Positions 22,620 through 34,599 of a DNA stretch of 64,000 nt are shown here, piece by piece (positions within the stretch are counted from its first letter, which is position 1; each line of letters starts with the position of its first letter). The stretch covers positions 4,340,001 to 4,404,000 of the forward strand of contig NC_060258.1 in assembly GCF_921293095.1 (NCBI RefSeq), given 5' to 3'. The DNA comes from Ischnura elegans. Its lineage: Eukaryota; Arthropoda; Insecta; Odonata; Coenagrionidae. The position numbers and the translations under genes are program-made. Below the pieces are notes generated by a model. It searched no databases. It was given only the letters and a program-made list of their open reading frames with translations, and was not told the origin of the DNA.

Positions 22620-23022
22620 TTAATACACTTACTGACTCAGCAACAGCAAGCAAACATCGTCGCCTGGCAACCCAGGGGTTGTATATTTTGTTCTTCCAGC
22701 TTCACCAACTTAGATGTTTCAACATTCTCAATGTATGCAAAAGACGCTATTGGTCTTGACACCAATTCTCTTTTTGCTCTTTCATTTCTTTCCACTATTT
22801 CTGGAAAATTGTCATGCATTTCCTAAAAATGGAAACATTGAGACAATCCACATGCATCCTGAAAATCTACGGAGACAAAGTGCAGAGTTTAACCCTCATA
22901 TGGATTTACGAATTTAGTTACGTCACAGGATTTACGGTGCCGCAGAGATGGTGTTTCATTTTTAGTTAATTTCTTTCAAAGTTAGCCTTTATTTACAAAT
23001 TTTCTACTGATAATGATAAAAA

Positions 23023-24376
23023 CAGTACTCTCGTTATGACGAAGTCACGGGACCGATAATATGGAGATTCGTAATAACGAAGTTCATATGAACAGGTCTT
23101 TCAGGAATCGTCGAAAACTCCGTGGATGATAAATGCGATTGAATTACGCGGAAATATATATAAACAGGAAAATTCGTTTCAGTTTCGGCATGCGGCATGA
23201 CGTAATCGAGGGTTGATATCCTCCCGAATACAGTAAGTACCATTTACGAACTCAATGCGTTCCACGACCTTGGTCCTAAGTTGATAAACCCACGGTCCGG
23301 CCGCCGAGAGTTGTCTGATGACTGGCAGAATAGTCTAGGTTGGGGCAGCGTTGCCAGGTGGGAAAGTGAAACGCCTATAATGGCTTCCGTGAAGAAAGGA
23401 GACGAAAAGGACGACGAGCGTGAATGACCCAGCGGAAGAATCACTTGTTTTGGGGATTCGAAGAAAAGGCATGTTTTAGTGGATCAGGCTTATTTCGCTG
23501 CTCTGTTTTCATTTGACAACGTTATAAGACTAGGCGATAACGTGGGGTGCGTTTGGGGGACAGCGATTGGCTGCAAACCGTGCTGGCAAAGGGTTATACG
23601 CACCTCCTCTTGTGCCGTCACCGGACCGGTCGTACTGTATGGAAGGCATTGAGGAGTACGGTTATCCTGCACAATGCAACACTTCACAAAAATCATGCGC
23701 TAACTCACGATTGTGACGAAGTGAACTAAATGGGCGTGCAACGCAGCCGGAGCCGAAAAAATCATTCTCCGCGGCAAGGAACAACGGGCGAAACGCTAGT
23801 CAGTTCGTAACTTCACACCGGAATGAATGATACTTTGTTCAAGTTATGCCCAGAGTACGATTTCCTCTATGCCGCACGGCGTAAAACGGCCAAATCAAAA
23901 GGCGCCAAATTCCAAATTTGAAATTTTTAATGCTGTCATACCTAAAAATTCGTAAATCGAATGTGCGTAGGAAGAGAACTAACTGTACATCAAATTTACG
24001 AGCTGTAATGAGTCTGTCACCATGATCCCCCAGGAATGAAGCTTATTGTATAACGTTGCGCGAACGGTGAAGAAAAAACCATAAATGACGCTCTCGGTCA
24101 CTGTAAACGAAGACAACTTTAACGTGGCGTGATTATTAAAACTTAACCTAGTGAATATAGATCTAAATGCCAAAGCGTATGCGTGGAACTTCGTACTAAA
24201 GTTAATTTTGTAACCGCCAGGACCGGGACTGGGGTTCGTAATTTCGTAAAAATGAAAATTTCGTAATAACGTTTCTTTTCCTACAGCTAGGATAGGCCTT
24301 TTCGTTGGGACCCACGATTTTCTTCGTAAAAACGAGTACTTCGTAATAACGTTGTTCGTATTAACGAGAGTCTACT
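23023..24376. mobile_element. Tigger-like non-autonomous element (outer)
   Basis: Left end CAGTACTCTCGTTATGACGA; the reverse complement of the right end reads AAGTAGACTCTCGTTAATACG. CTCGTTATNACGAA-type ends are usual for pogo/Tigger miniature elements. Internal TTCGTAATAACG blocks recur near both ends. It is interrupted at 23231-23985. No transposase frame. Confidence 0.6.
23231..23985. mobile_element. Tigger-like miniature element nested in the outer one
   Basis: 755 bp flanked by TA on both sides. Ends CAGTAAGTACCATTTACGAA and (reverse complement of the right end) CAGTTAGTTCTCTTCCTACG, with ATTTACGAA shared a little further in. The TA target and CAGT ends fit Tc1/mariner/pogo. No transposase. 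Confidence 0.65.
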
Positions 24377-26524
24377 TTACATCTATTGTCTTTATTTCTC
24401 ACAGTGTTTTGCCAGATTTAACCCATTATTGTGGAAGTTATAACAAAAAAACTTGAACGCTGCATTCTATTCCATTTTTTACCGTAATGCTATCTATTTC
24501 TGTTCCCTGTGTCTGTTATTTTCAAATGAAAGTTTAAAGTTTTTGTGCAATGGTATTTTATACATTTTTTCTGATATGCATTGCAGGACGAAATCCGCTT
24601 TTTAATGTTTATATTTTTATGTATCTAAATACTAAAAATTAGGACCTAATAAAATTCGTTTATGCCCATATGACATAATTTTCCTTCACTGCATTCACCC
24701 ATATATTATATCTTTGCAGCATATACAGAAGGCTAAGTTATTAAACGTTAATAATCGGACTGGTGCAGGTGAAGTGAGAAGAGACGAGTGTTACTTTCGT
24801 GATTTTTACAGGATTCTGGCAATCAAGTCAAATCTTATGAATATTCTAGGAGCTGACATCCTGTAATTAAAAAAATAAAGTCTTATTGATTTTGAAATAT
24901 AAAGAATATGGGATACTAAGATACGTGTCAAAGAACCCAATGCGGCTTTGGAGGTGGAGCTAGAAGAGCCAGTGTTTTATCTCATAATGCAGAGCCACAT
25001 TCCCTCACTGAGGACGTTTCTTTAGTGATGGACGGGTAAATGTGAAGCGTGGGAGTGCACCAGATGAGGTTTTAATCCTGGATTGGTGGGAAATCCAAAA
25101 AAATAACTTCTTAGAAATATGGGTAATAGATGGCAGGGGAGAAGGACCAGGTGCCTACTCTCTGCTTGCTGAATTGTTGCTTGGCGTAATGCTAAACATA
25201 GTAACCACAGGATATGCCCAAAGGTGACTATCACCATGGCAGGTAAGTAGATGCAGAGCGGAAAAGCTGCCCAAGCAAAACTAAGTCGGATGCCGTGGAA
25301 AAAACAACTTTGGCTAGCCATGAGTTTCTAGGAATAATTCTTGTGATAAGATGAAGTTCAGTCAATGAACATTATAACGAGGCGAACATTGTGATTCTTA
25401 GATAAAAGAGAATGCCAAATTTGAATTGTAATATTTTCCTTTTGTTAAACAATTTCATTTGGTCTATAAGGTTTAAAAAATTAAATAATATGATTATAAA
25501 TATATTATAGCATTTCCTTCCAAACACAATTGCTTTGACATTAACATTGAGAGTGCAGTTCCCGATGTACTAACGATGAAATTCTCCGTGCTGCCTCGGT
25601 GCCTTAAATCCAATGACGTAACTTTTTCATTTGAGGCAAATAAAATGTAAACTGTCAACACTATGCAAGCAAAATTATATATCTAGATGAAGAATAAAAA
25701 ATAGACTACTGCAAATTTCAAAATGATCCATTGGAATGGAAAAGTTTTACACCACTTTTAAAACCAGAGCACCGCTAAGGTGCAGCGAATCCATATGAAG
25801 GTTAAAGACCTCTGGCGACTACTATCACATGCCTCATGAGTGAGGAGACATACAGTTTGGTGAAACTGGAATAACTATTGAAACTAAGATGTCAGAGCAC
25901 AACCGTTGCATAAGACTTAGATACCCAGAGGGATCTAGTTAGCCAACCACTGCATCGCATACAATTACACCATTCTAATAAATGAAGCCATATTTTGCAT
26001 CTATGCAACTATATATTGGGATTGGCTTAACAAAGAGGTGATTGGTATATGACTCCCAAAGAATGGAATTAATAGAGATGCAAGGTTTCAACCAGAGCAA
26101 AACATAATTAAAGGAATGGGAAGCACCACCTTTCTATGAGAAAATTAGCAGGATTGTACTACAAGGATCTAATCGGGTGAAAAAGATTCGTGTTTAGGCT
26201 TTCTGACTTAGCAGAGACTTTTACCTCGGAAGATAACAAAATATAGTTCACCACTGGAGTACTCAATGGAATGAAACACTTTTCTTTCAGAAGAATGGTG
26301 ATGTTGTACAAAAAAGATTGATTTACATGAAAATAGATAAAGATCTCAATGGTTTTGCAATATATTGTACAAATGGAAAAGTTGCACAACAGAAACTCGT
26401 ACATTTGAGGGTGACATCCCATACAAATGCATACATACACTCAACGCAATCCTAATTTTCTCATACAACTAAGAATTTTACTCAAATAAAGGCCATGCTA
26501 CTCCTAGATGAGAATAAAACTTAC
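24377..26524 (-). other. Gene A intron E3'-E4' (remaining part)
   Basis: AT-rich intron sequence. Short frames around 25022-25321 have no recognisable domain. No bounded repeat found. Confidence 0.4.
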
Positions 26525-26692
26525 CACAATATTGGCTCTGGGCAACTGGCAGTCTTGCACGGGAATGTATACTTCAGTCATTTGAACGGAGCATGCAAAC
26601 TGTGAAGTTTCTTCAATCGCATCTCGAATACATTCTTTTGTGCCAGCAGAAGATCCCGCATTGTCATTAGCTGCCTCCTCTTCTTTGATGAT
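26525..26692 (-). CDS. Gene A exon E3' (second E3-like exon)
   Basis: 168 nt, 56 codons, phase 0-0, acceptor CTGCACAG and donor GTAAGTTT on the minus strand. It encodes IIKEEEAANDNAGSSAG, then TKECIRDAIEETSQFAC and MTEVYIPVQDCQLPR. Length and the blocks C(I)xDxIE, TEVYIPV.DC.LPR match E3 of gene A (31477) and gene B (55499). The reading frame is open. It follows E6, so E3-E4 appear twice in this locus. Confidence 0.75.
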
Positions 26693-27740
26693 CTGTGCAG
26701 GAAGTAATAGTGATAAACAAGTCACCTACATCAAAATTAACAAATGAGTCATTCTCATCAGGCAAGGCCGTAGCAAGGGTGGGGATCAAGGGGGATTGAT
26801 CCTCCCCAAAATGAAAAAAATTAAATAGATAATTTATGCTCGCTTGGTGCTCACACGACGATATTATATAGCTGCGCAGGGACATTTAGTAGTCCAATGC
26901 GACTTAAGTCAATAATTATCTAAGCGAATTTGTAGGTGCAGTGTGCGTAGTTGTAGTGCAGTGTGTGAAATAATAGTGCTGTGAATTAGAAGAGAGGTAG
27001 GTGACTTAAGGGCCTCGTGAGGGACCGCAGAATTGACATCGACACCGAGGAATTGATTCATCGTTTTACATTCATTACACGTTTTTAACTGAAAAACATC
27101 TCTATTTCCCGTCATTTATCGCATGCATAGCGTAAAATGAGACAGTTTGTTGTGGGTTGCCTACCTTCAAAACTGCTTTCGGGGACACGAGAAAAGGTCA
27201 TTTTCTCAATAATTAGAAGGAATAGAGCTGTCACGTTTGGTCTAAAATATCAACAAAAGACCAATTTATAAGCTTGGTAACTTGTAAAGCTAGAGCTTTA
27301 ACGCTAAGCATGTGTCGGTTGCTAGCAAGCAACTATGTGAGACTTTTGACACCTAAATGATGGGTAGCTTCTGAAAATCACAAGTATTATTTGCCATCAC
27401 ATAATTAACAGCACACGTATGAAACACTTTGGACCACCAAGGTGCCCCACGTCCCCACTGGAGGGCTAATGAGGTTAAGTTTATCAATCCTAAGATTTTA
27501 TGTAGTAATGTATAAGGCAAGAAAACTACTACACAAATGTACAACATTTAAAGGAAAAAACAGCCTAATTTAAGATAAGATAACTTGTTTGAATTATTAA
27601 TTACTTTGAATCGAATGGGTAACCTTTGAATCTGTGTAAAAAGCAAAATGTTCTATGATTTACAATGACAAACGTTTAGATTTTTACCTTCTATCTCCTT
27701 CAACAAATAATTAATTCCATTACAAGGTTTCTGTACATAC
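26693..27740 (-). other. Gene A intron E6-E3'
   Basis: AT-rich sequence. In gene C this position leads to E7 and the zinc fingers; neither is found here. Confidence 0.5.
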
Positions 27741-27866
27741 CTGGGCATTCTCCTCCGGAGATAGTTCCTTCTTTGCCCCAATCAGCACCGCGTCCAGGTC
27801 TGCCACAATATCTCCCCTGCCCTGAGCTTCCACCTTTTCACCTTGGGAAGCAGTTAAGGTATTTGG
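27741..27866 (-). CDS. Gene A exon E6
   Basis: 126 nt, 42 codons, phase 0-0, acceptor TGTTGCAG and donor GTATGTAC on the minus strand. It encodes PNTLTASQGEKVEAQGRGD and AVLIGAKKELSPEENAQ. The first 15 codons give the same peptide as the E6 start of gene B at 63956. It is an acidic linker of unknown specific role. Confidence 0.8.
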
Positions 27867-28790
27867 CTGCAACAAAATCCCCAATCATCATCATTAGCGA
27901 ATGAGGTACAGAAACATAGAAATGCTTTTCAGAATTAGTCACACGAATAAAATAAAAGTTAGTTTCAAATGGATATATTCTTCACACTATCCAGAAATGT
28001 AATTAATGTCAGGAATTGATTATGTTCACACTTGTTATTAAATTTACCACTCTTAATTAAGTATCTATACCCCTAATGCTTCTTATTTTCATAGCAGAAT
28101 CCCTGAAGAATCCACGTCGTTATTCTCTGGGCAACAGTTGCTGGAGATGTAATTCTCCAGATATCATCTTACATATAACAAAAACTTTATGGGAACACTT
28201 TGCATGAGAATCCAGAGCCCATAGGTAATAACATTCATTCATGAAAAATGAAAAGGGGCAATAAAAGAAAATAAATTTAGTTTATTTTGGTTTATAATTT
28301 GGTTTAGAGACATCAAAGACTTCGACAAAAAACTTACTCACACGAGATATAACTGAAGGCCATTTTGAGTTAACGAAAAAGAGAATTCTTTAGATTAACT
28401 TCTGATAGGACAAAAGTTGCATAACTTCAATGGGGAAATATGAAGGCTTTTTTCTCTGCATGTAAAATTGATAAGTGGTGTTTTCTTGAGGTAATTCTAC
28501 ATCCAGACTCTTAATTAAGTATCCATGATGTACATTTCCACAAAACAACATTAGTTTGCCCTAAATTACCTGAATCCTTCACAACTTATTAGTACAAAAG
28601 ATTTAGACTGTGCTTTCAAGCGAAACGAATTGAGTAAATGCACTTAATTAATGTAAAGTTATAGACTACAAATGATAATTTCTACAATTTAATATAAAAC
28701 TCCACCACTGATGAAGGTTACAATACCCTATGTCATTTTTAAGGACCTGTCTATTCTCACAAAGAGACTGATAGGTTATGTTTAAGGAAG
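27867..28790 (-). other. Gene A intron E5-E6 (distal part)
   Basis: Homologous to the gene B intron at about 63095-63955, which is nearly colinear. The point at about 28723-28729 (CAATACCCT) is the empty site of the TA-flanked element found in gene B. Confidence 0.7.
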
Positions 28791-28799
28791 CTTAGTTAC

Positions 28800-29330
28800 C
28801 AGTGATGATGAAGAAAGAAAGAAATAGTCAGTACAATAGTGCAGGCACAGAGAGTACTAGAAAAAAGAACTCTCCAACAATTGAGAGTACTAACACCAAA
28901 ATAAGGAAACAGTATATCTGATACTACATTTCGAGCATAGTAAAAAATGGTAGCCATGTTTCAAAATGGACAGCTGCAGAAAAGTCAAGATTGGAAGCTT
29001 TCAAAATGTGTCGCTCTAGAAGATTACCAAGGATAAAAAAATGAAAACAAAAGAAGGAAGTAACAAGAAGAGTGGGAGGAAAGGGAAGTCTTCTAAAACC
29101 CTTATCTTAATTGCCCACCTCATTAGATGTGATGGCCTTATAAATACAATAGTCGGACAAAAAGGAGAGGTGGACAGGAAGAAGGCAAAAAGAGTAGTTC
29201 TGAATGTTTTTCATGGGCCAGGTTATTAAGAACATAAAAAAGAAGGCCATCTATGTGAAAAAGATGAACAGATGCTAGACCGGAATTGAGGGCTGTAAGA
29301 AACCAATTTCAGTTTTGCTTACTGATGATG
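28800..29330 (+). mobile_element. LINE fragment in the gene A intron
   Basis: The + strand reads GRKGKSSKTLILIAHLIRCD, then GLINTIVGQKGEVDRKKAKR. This resembles the C-terminal tail after the reverse transcriptase of non-LTR elements (usual form GHIIR.DGLIKTIIEG...GKR.RGRPR). The same fragment, in the mirrored orientation, is in the gene B intron at 58060-58560. Confidence 0.6.
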
Positions 29331-29368
29331 GTGATACAGTACAAAATAAAGTTCATTAATAGTATTAC

Positions 29369-29500
29369 CTGATCAGAAGAGTCTTGATGTACCAGTTTGC
29401 TTGAGACACCATCAGAGCAATCATTGAGGACATGTCCTTCTTCATCATCGCTAATCTGATCTTCTTTAACTGGAGAGCACTTGTATCTTACCGGATCACT
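29369..29500 (-). CDS. Gene A exon E5
   Basis: 132 nt, 44 codons, phase 0-0, acceptor TTTCCAATAG and donor GTAATACT on the minus strand. It encodes SDPVRYKCSPVKEDQISDD, then EEGHVLNDCSDGVSSKLVHQ, ending DSSDQ. It is nearly the same as gene B E5 (57866-58000), which has one more codon. Acidic linker. Confidence 0.8.
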
Positions 29501-30574
29501 CTATTGGAAAGAGGGACAATGATGGATACCCATTTTAATCAATTGGTATACAAATAAAAAGTGATCATGAACAAAGCTTGAATTACATGGTCTCTGTAGA
29601 AAATAAATTATTCCTGATGAATAATTCTGGCCTCTTTGTAGAAAACAGATTGACTTAATTAACCAAAAAGATTCAGCCAGTAAAATTCTTATTCGTTCTC
29701 AAATAATCTAATAACAGTCATAGTATGAAGGAGAAAAAACTTTATTGGGAAAAACTTGGGACTAAATAGCTTCTTAAGCTGTGAACTTCCCCGATCATTA
29801 AAATTAATTTCCAAAAGGGAACAAGGCCAAGAGCACTAACTTCTAAAAACAAGAGATAAAAATCTAATAATAAGCAAAATCTTAATATTTTATTAAAAGT
29901 GGGAGTGTTTCAAGACTATGAATAACAGCAGCAGAAAATTCAGTCAGAGTAAATAAAAATCAGTACACATCACTAAAATTGATATCTTTTGGCAATCAAC
30001 TTGCATTGCAAACATCAAACACTCCATTCAAAAATGGCAAAGAAGGTTGAATCCCTAGCCTACACTATAAATTCTTTTTCATCACAAAATCCAAATTTGC
30101 AAGAATCTGATTCCTATAAACATCAATCCCTCATAAGGAATGCAAGTTATGCAGTTGAATCTGGCTAGCAGCTACATCATGATGTCACGGTCAATTTGTT
30201 TCAGTGTACCTTCAATAGTACCTTCAATAGTACTCAGTTTAACTCTCAATTCCTAATCCCCCTTCCACTCTGTGGTAAACGGAAGTGAAAACTGTGTTTG
30301 TATGATCACATTACAAATGACTTCTCAGTGCCGTGATGACAGAGAGCTTACTTGCTCAGTGAGTTTAGCGGTCAGTTTGGCAAAATACACCAAATCTGTT
30401 CATTACATTTAATTTTAATGATTCAAACATGAAAGCTCTTCCGTAGTTGTTCATGATTGAAAGGGCAAGGCAAAATGCTGTACGTTTCTGCTGAGAGGTA
30501 TAAATAAATAATGCATAAACGAATGACAATGTGCCATAGGAAAATTGGATTACACTTGGCAAAACTACACTCAC
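29501..30574 (-). other. Gene A intron E4-E5
   Basis: AT-rich and largely alignable with the gene B intron 56793-57865 (for example the block around 30100-30330). No extra feature. Confidence 0.5.
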
Positions 30575-30690
30575 CAGGTCATCAGTCGTCAATGGGTCTG
30601 ACACATCACTGGAAATTCCAGCTGGATCTGACGTGTACAGCATGGGATTATTCTCCTCACTGAGGTGACCTTCGTTCTCCTCTTTCACTA
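30575..30690 (-). pseudogene. Gene A exon E4 with a frameshifting deletion at its acceptor
   Basis: The minus strand encodes KEENEGHLSEENNPMLYT, then AGISSDVSDPLTTDDL before donor GTGAGTGT, matching gene B E4. Gene B enters the exon as TTCTAG|TGTCATGTGAAAG. Gene A reads TTTCTAG|TAGTGAAAG, four bases shorter, so phase-0 entry meets TAG/TGA at once. Either the exon is skipped, which keeps frame because the flanking exons are phase 0, or the gene is broken. Confidence 0.7.
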
Positions 30691-31476
30691 CTAGAAACTA
30701 TATGAGAAAAATGGGCGTCACTCAATGAAAGCAAAACAATAATCTCATTTCAACATAAAAAGGCAAAACAATAATTCCCTCATTCGATAATGAAAACTCC
30801 TCTTTTGAGTGAGACCACTCCAGCTGGTCAAAATAATCGTGAGATTCTTGCAACTCACAGATCAAACTCTAGAATATTAATTTACAAACAAGGACGGGGA
30901 GCTGCTTCACCAAGATCACGTTCAATGATAGTTTTGTAGGTTTGAATGAGAGTTTTGGTCACTTACAGTAGGGGCACAACAGCGGGAATGATAGATCAAG
31001 GTTCCAGTGGACATTGAATTGTCTTTATCATTTCTTTACCTAGGCTTATAAAGAGGTGCCACAACAATTTATGCTAATTCCTTAGTAGAATTAAAGGAGG
31101 AAGATGGCTTGAACAAATAAGAGGGCAATCATGAGACACAACCTGGTAATAGCCACCACCTATGGCTTAAACAGATATTTGACAAGGGTATCCAAAAGTC
31201 TACTCCACAGGATAAGAAACATTTCTGTCAACAGATTAGCAGTGTTGTACAACTGTTTCTGACTTGTATGAAAAAAGATTTGTATGGTTCGAATTTCTAC
31301 CTTATGTGTTACTACTAGAAAAGTACAACCACTAACGGTTGCATATATGTTAGTGACTTCCAGTTGAAATACTTACTATTATGACGGACATACTATCTTT
31401 CTTCATACGACTGAGAAATTTGCACAACTGACGGTGCATCAATATAGGTTTTATTGTGTATATGAATAAAACTTAC
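30691..31476 (-). other. Gene A intron E3-E4
   Basis: No additional feature seen. Confidence 0.4.
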
Positions 31477-31644
31477 CAACTTGTCATCCCTGGGAAGTAG
31501 GCAGTCTGGCACAGGAATGTATATTTCAGTGGCTTGGGCTGAGCAAGTGAGCTGTGTATTGTTTTCAATCACGTCTTGAATGCAGTCCGTAGTCTCCACA
31601 GAAGGCCCCAAATTGTCATCAACTGCCCCTTCTCTTTCAAAACT
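31477..31644 (-). CDS. Gene A exon E3
   Basis: 168 nt, 56 codons, phase 0-0, acceptor TGTCTGCAG and donor GTAAGTTT on the minus strand. It encodes SFEREGAVDDNLGPSVETTD, then CIQDVIENNTQLTC and ATEIYIPVPDCLLPRDDKL. Same length as gene B E3 (55499-55666), with TE(V/I)YIPVPDCLLPRDD conserved. Conservation of that block between E3, E3' and gene B suggests a short functional motif; its partner is unknown. Confidence 0.8.
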
Positions 31645-32369
31645 CTGCAGACAAAGTAACAGTGACAAAACACTTATCTCCTCAAAAACACATACATGGG
31701 ATGCACTAGAGCATTGCAAAAAAGAATGCTGAACATAATGTATCTGGCTTCATGTAAAAAAGGAGAGTTGTCTGCACACCTATTAGTCAATCACTGAAAA
31801 GCTACAGTGCCGACTGAAATAAAATTTAGCCGGAAGATCCCTGATATTCCGAGTTCATTCAGCGTCTTTTTTAAATTTATTTGTGCCATGATAGCCGGCT
31901 CTTCAATGCAAACTGTACAATACACAATGTAGATCACTCAGATATATCATTTTTCAAATTACGAGAAATCAAGCTAAAGATAAATGATTCAAATTTTTGC
32001 CGTAATAAACTAAATAATCGAGTTTCTTCCTGTAACACACCATTTGCTTCCGCAATTAAAATTTTTGGAGTAGTGGCTTTTGTTAGGCCAAAATCACTAT
32101 TTCACCTTTTCTCAACATTACAGTTGAGGAAAAACAAGTGGAATATGTTTTCAATGCATTCATTATGTCCTAGACTTCCTGCTAATATTTAAATATATAA
32201 ACTCTGGAGGAGAATACTGGGTGTAATATTTATGCAGAAAGAAAAGAAACCTCAAAACCATCTTGTTTTCCATATATTTTTTATGAAACTGTTTTTTAAG
32301 TAACACTGATACTATTAGCCTTAAAACAAGCTAAACCAATCATACAACAATTATGTATTATGCGATATG
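31645..32369 (-). other. Gene A intron E2-E3, 3' part
   Basis: AT-rich, no further feature recognised. Confidence 0.4.
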
Positions 32370-33260
32370 CAAAGTTCCTGCTGTCTGTCAATAGATGGCT
32401 TTAGCACTGATTGCTGGTCGTTTTTTAAATACCAGAAACATCATGACTCAAGCTTAGACATATGGTAGACAAACATTTTGACGACCATAGTGAATTTATC
32501 TCGGTAATAGGTACTAAGTGTTGTGAGAAAATTTCGAAGTTTGAGCCAATTAACCATTATTTGGGGGAGGAGTTGATTTCCTTCTTGCATTCAAAGAAAA
32601 CGGGATAAAGCGCATCAAGAGTCCCATTAAGTTAACCAAGGTGCTGCTCTAAGAGAAGCAACGTTAAATGATTGATGTCATTGCTTCAAACACCACAACT
32701 CTAATGATGACAGCTTTCTATTTGAAGGAAGACCAAAAACCTTCAAAGAAACTTAATTGGAGGCATTGCTTGAAGAAGACAAATGGGAAACTCAAGAAGA
32801 GTATGCTTTGTATTTGGAGTTACCCACCAAGCCATTGCATGCGTCGGTAATTTAGAAGTAAGCAAGGAACTTGAGTTCCCAATCATTCAACAGTAATTCT
32901 AAAGCATATAAATGCTCCACCTCACATTAAAAAATCCATTAAAACCTAGCTGGAAATGCTCAAATGCAAAGGCCAAAAGATCCCCACAAATTCTCCAGGC
33001 ATTGCACTGTCTGATTATTACTTGTTCCATTTGATGGTAGATGGTCTGACAGATTCGCAGTTGCACACATATGAATACATTGAAAAATGGCTTCATATAT
33101 GCATAACATCAAAATATGGACACTTTAACCGTTATGGTATTCAAGCTCTGCCACAATGATGCAGAAAAATTGCATCTGATGATGGACAACTTCCTTCCTT
33201 TTACATGTAACCCATTAGAAATTAGGATACATAGCTCCGTTTTTATCATAGGGTGGACAG
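32370..33260 (+). mobile_element. Decayed mariner transposon in the gene A intron
   Basis: The + strand retains a broken transposase C-terminus: NAPPHIKKSIK, NSPGIALSDYYLFHLM, LHTYEYIEKWLH, SKYGHFNRYGIQALPQ. These match the mariner pattern (HDNARPH...PYSPDLAPSDYHLF...SYEEVKKW...RGI..LP). Several stops and frameshifts; the ends are not defined. The same relic is in the gene B intron (53960-54780), so insertion predates the A/B duplication. Confidence 0.75.
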
Positions 33261-33782
33261 AACCTTATAAATCACCCAGATTTTTTAATTATTAATCAAA
33301 TGAACGATTAAAATACAAAATAAATACATACACCTAGCAAACAAAATCTTTAACTCTACAGTTACATGAAAAAGTTTCTCAACACATTTATCTGCATAAA
33401 CTCAAAGACACTCTAGAAAAATATGAGCAAAAAACATTAACCATTCCAATAAGTACTAAGAAAATATTTCTGTCACCACACTTCAAACTCAAAGAATAAA
33501 ATTCATCCACAAATTAAAACAGTATCCCATTCAAGTTATCACACAATCACTACAAAAATGTCATCAAAACAGATAAAAAAAAGGTTTCAAGAAATTGACC
33601 TCAAAATAGATTATAGAAATGTAAATACTTTGATCATACATTATTGCACCTTAATAAAGTCGATAGCCCCAAAAAATTAAGAATGCAATAACCTTGCCAG
33701 GCATGCATATAATATAAAGGGCTATCACAGGTTTTCCAAGCGTTGAGATTTGTGGAAGGTTACTCAGGAATTCCACCGGGTC

Positions 33783-34594
33783 AGGGGCCGTATTCTGTAT
33801 CTCCTAACTGATCTGTGCGGCACCGATTCGCCAGATGGGACATCATAGAGAATCGTGGTAAGCAGTCCTTCGATTCTTTATGAAGCTGATGGGTGCAGCA
33901 TCGACGTGAAAACAGAAGATCATCGCTAGCCATACCAACACAAAAGAAGGTGTCTATACGGCCGCCGACTAATCGGTTTCATGAATACCCCATGCAAATC
34001 CTGGGATTTATTTCGTTTTCCCCTCATTACCAACTCATTAAAGAGGTTTGTCACAATTTATCTCTTTCTCCATTCTATTTCTAATAATCTTTTTCTTTTA
34101 TTATGTGAAGGGAGTAAATAAATTATGATAGAGTGAAATAAAGCATATTCCAAGTGAGTGAAAGTGATATCATTAATGAGAGGAAGTCAAAAAATGGTGG
34201 CAGGCCTCATTTTCACTAACCAATATCTAATATATATGTCAAGGTAATGAATAGTTGATGACAGAGTTCAATATAGTGGCCTATTCAAAGGTCGAGAAAG
34301 ATTTAACATTGCGGAAACCTCATTCATATTTATTTTTTGATTTGATTGTTTGAGGGAAAAACAAAATAAAATGAACAATGCGCAACCAGGAAATTCATGA
34401 AACCCACTACTCGGTGGCCATACCGATACATTTTTGGTGTCCGTACTGCAATCGATGATCTCTCTTTAACTTGTTCATGCTGTACTGCTTGGGTGCATAC
34501 AGAATCACACGACTGCTTACCGGGAGTCAGTGTGAAGTCCCACCCAACGATCGGTGCCACACTGATCGGTTTGGAGATACATAATACAGCTCCT
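33783..34594. mobile_element. Non-autonomous DNA transposon with ~60-100-bp inverted ends
   Basis: Left end AGGGGCCGTATTCTGTATCT; the right end reverse-complemented reads AGGAGCTGTATTATGTATCT. They stay alignable for at least 60 bp (GTG.GGCACCGAT, GGTAAGCAGTC). It is absent at the equivalent site of gene B (about 52800-52950), where only a ~140-bp hairpin with CAGATTCTCC ends is found. Superfamily not recognised. Confidence 0.55.
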
Positions 34595-34599
34595 GGAAA

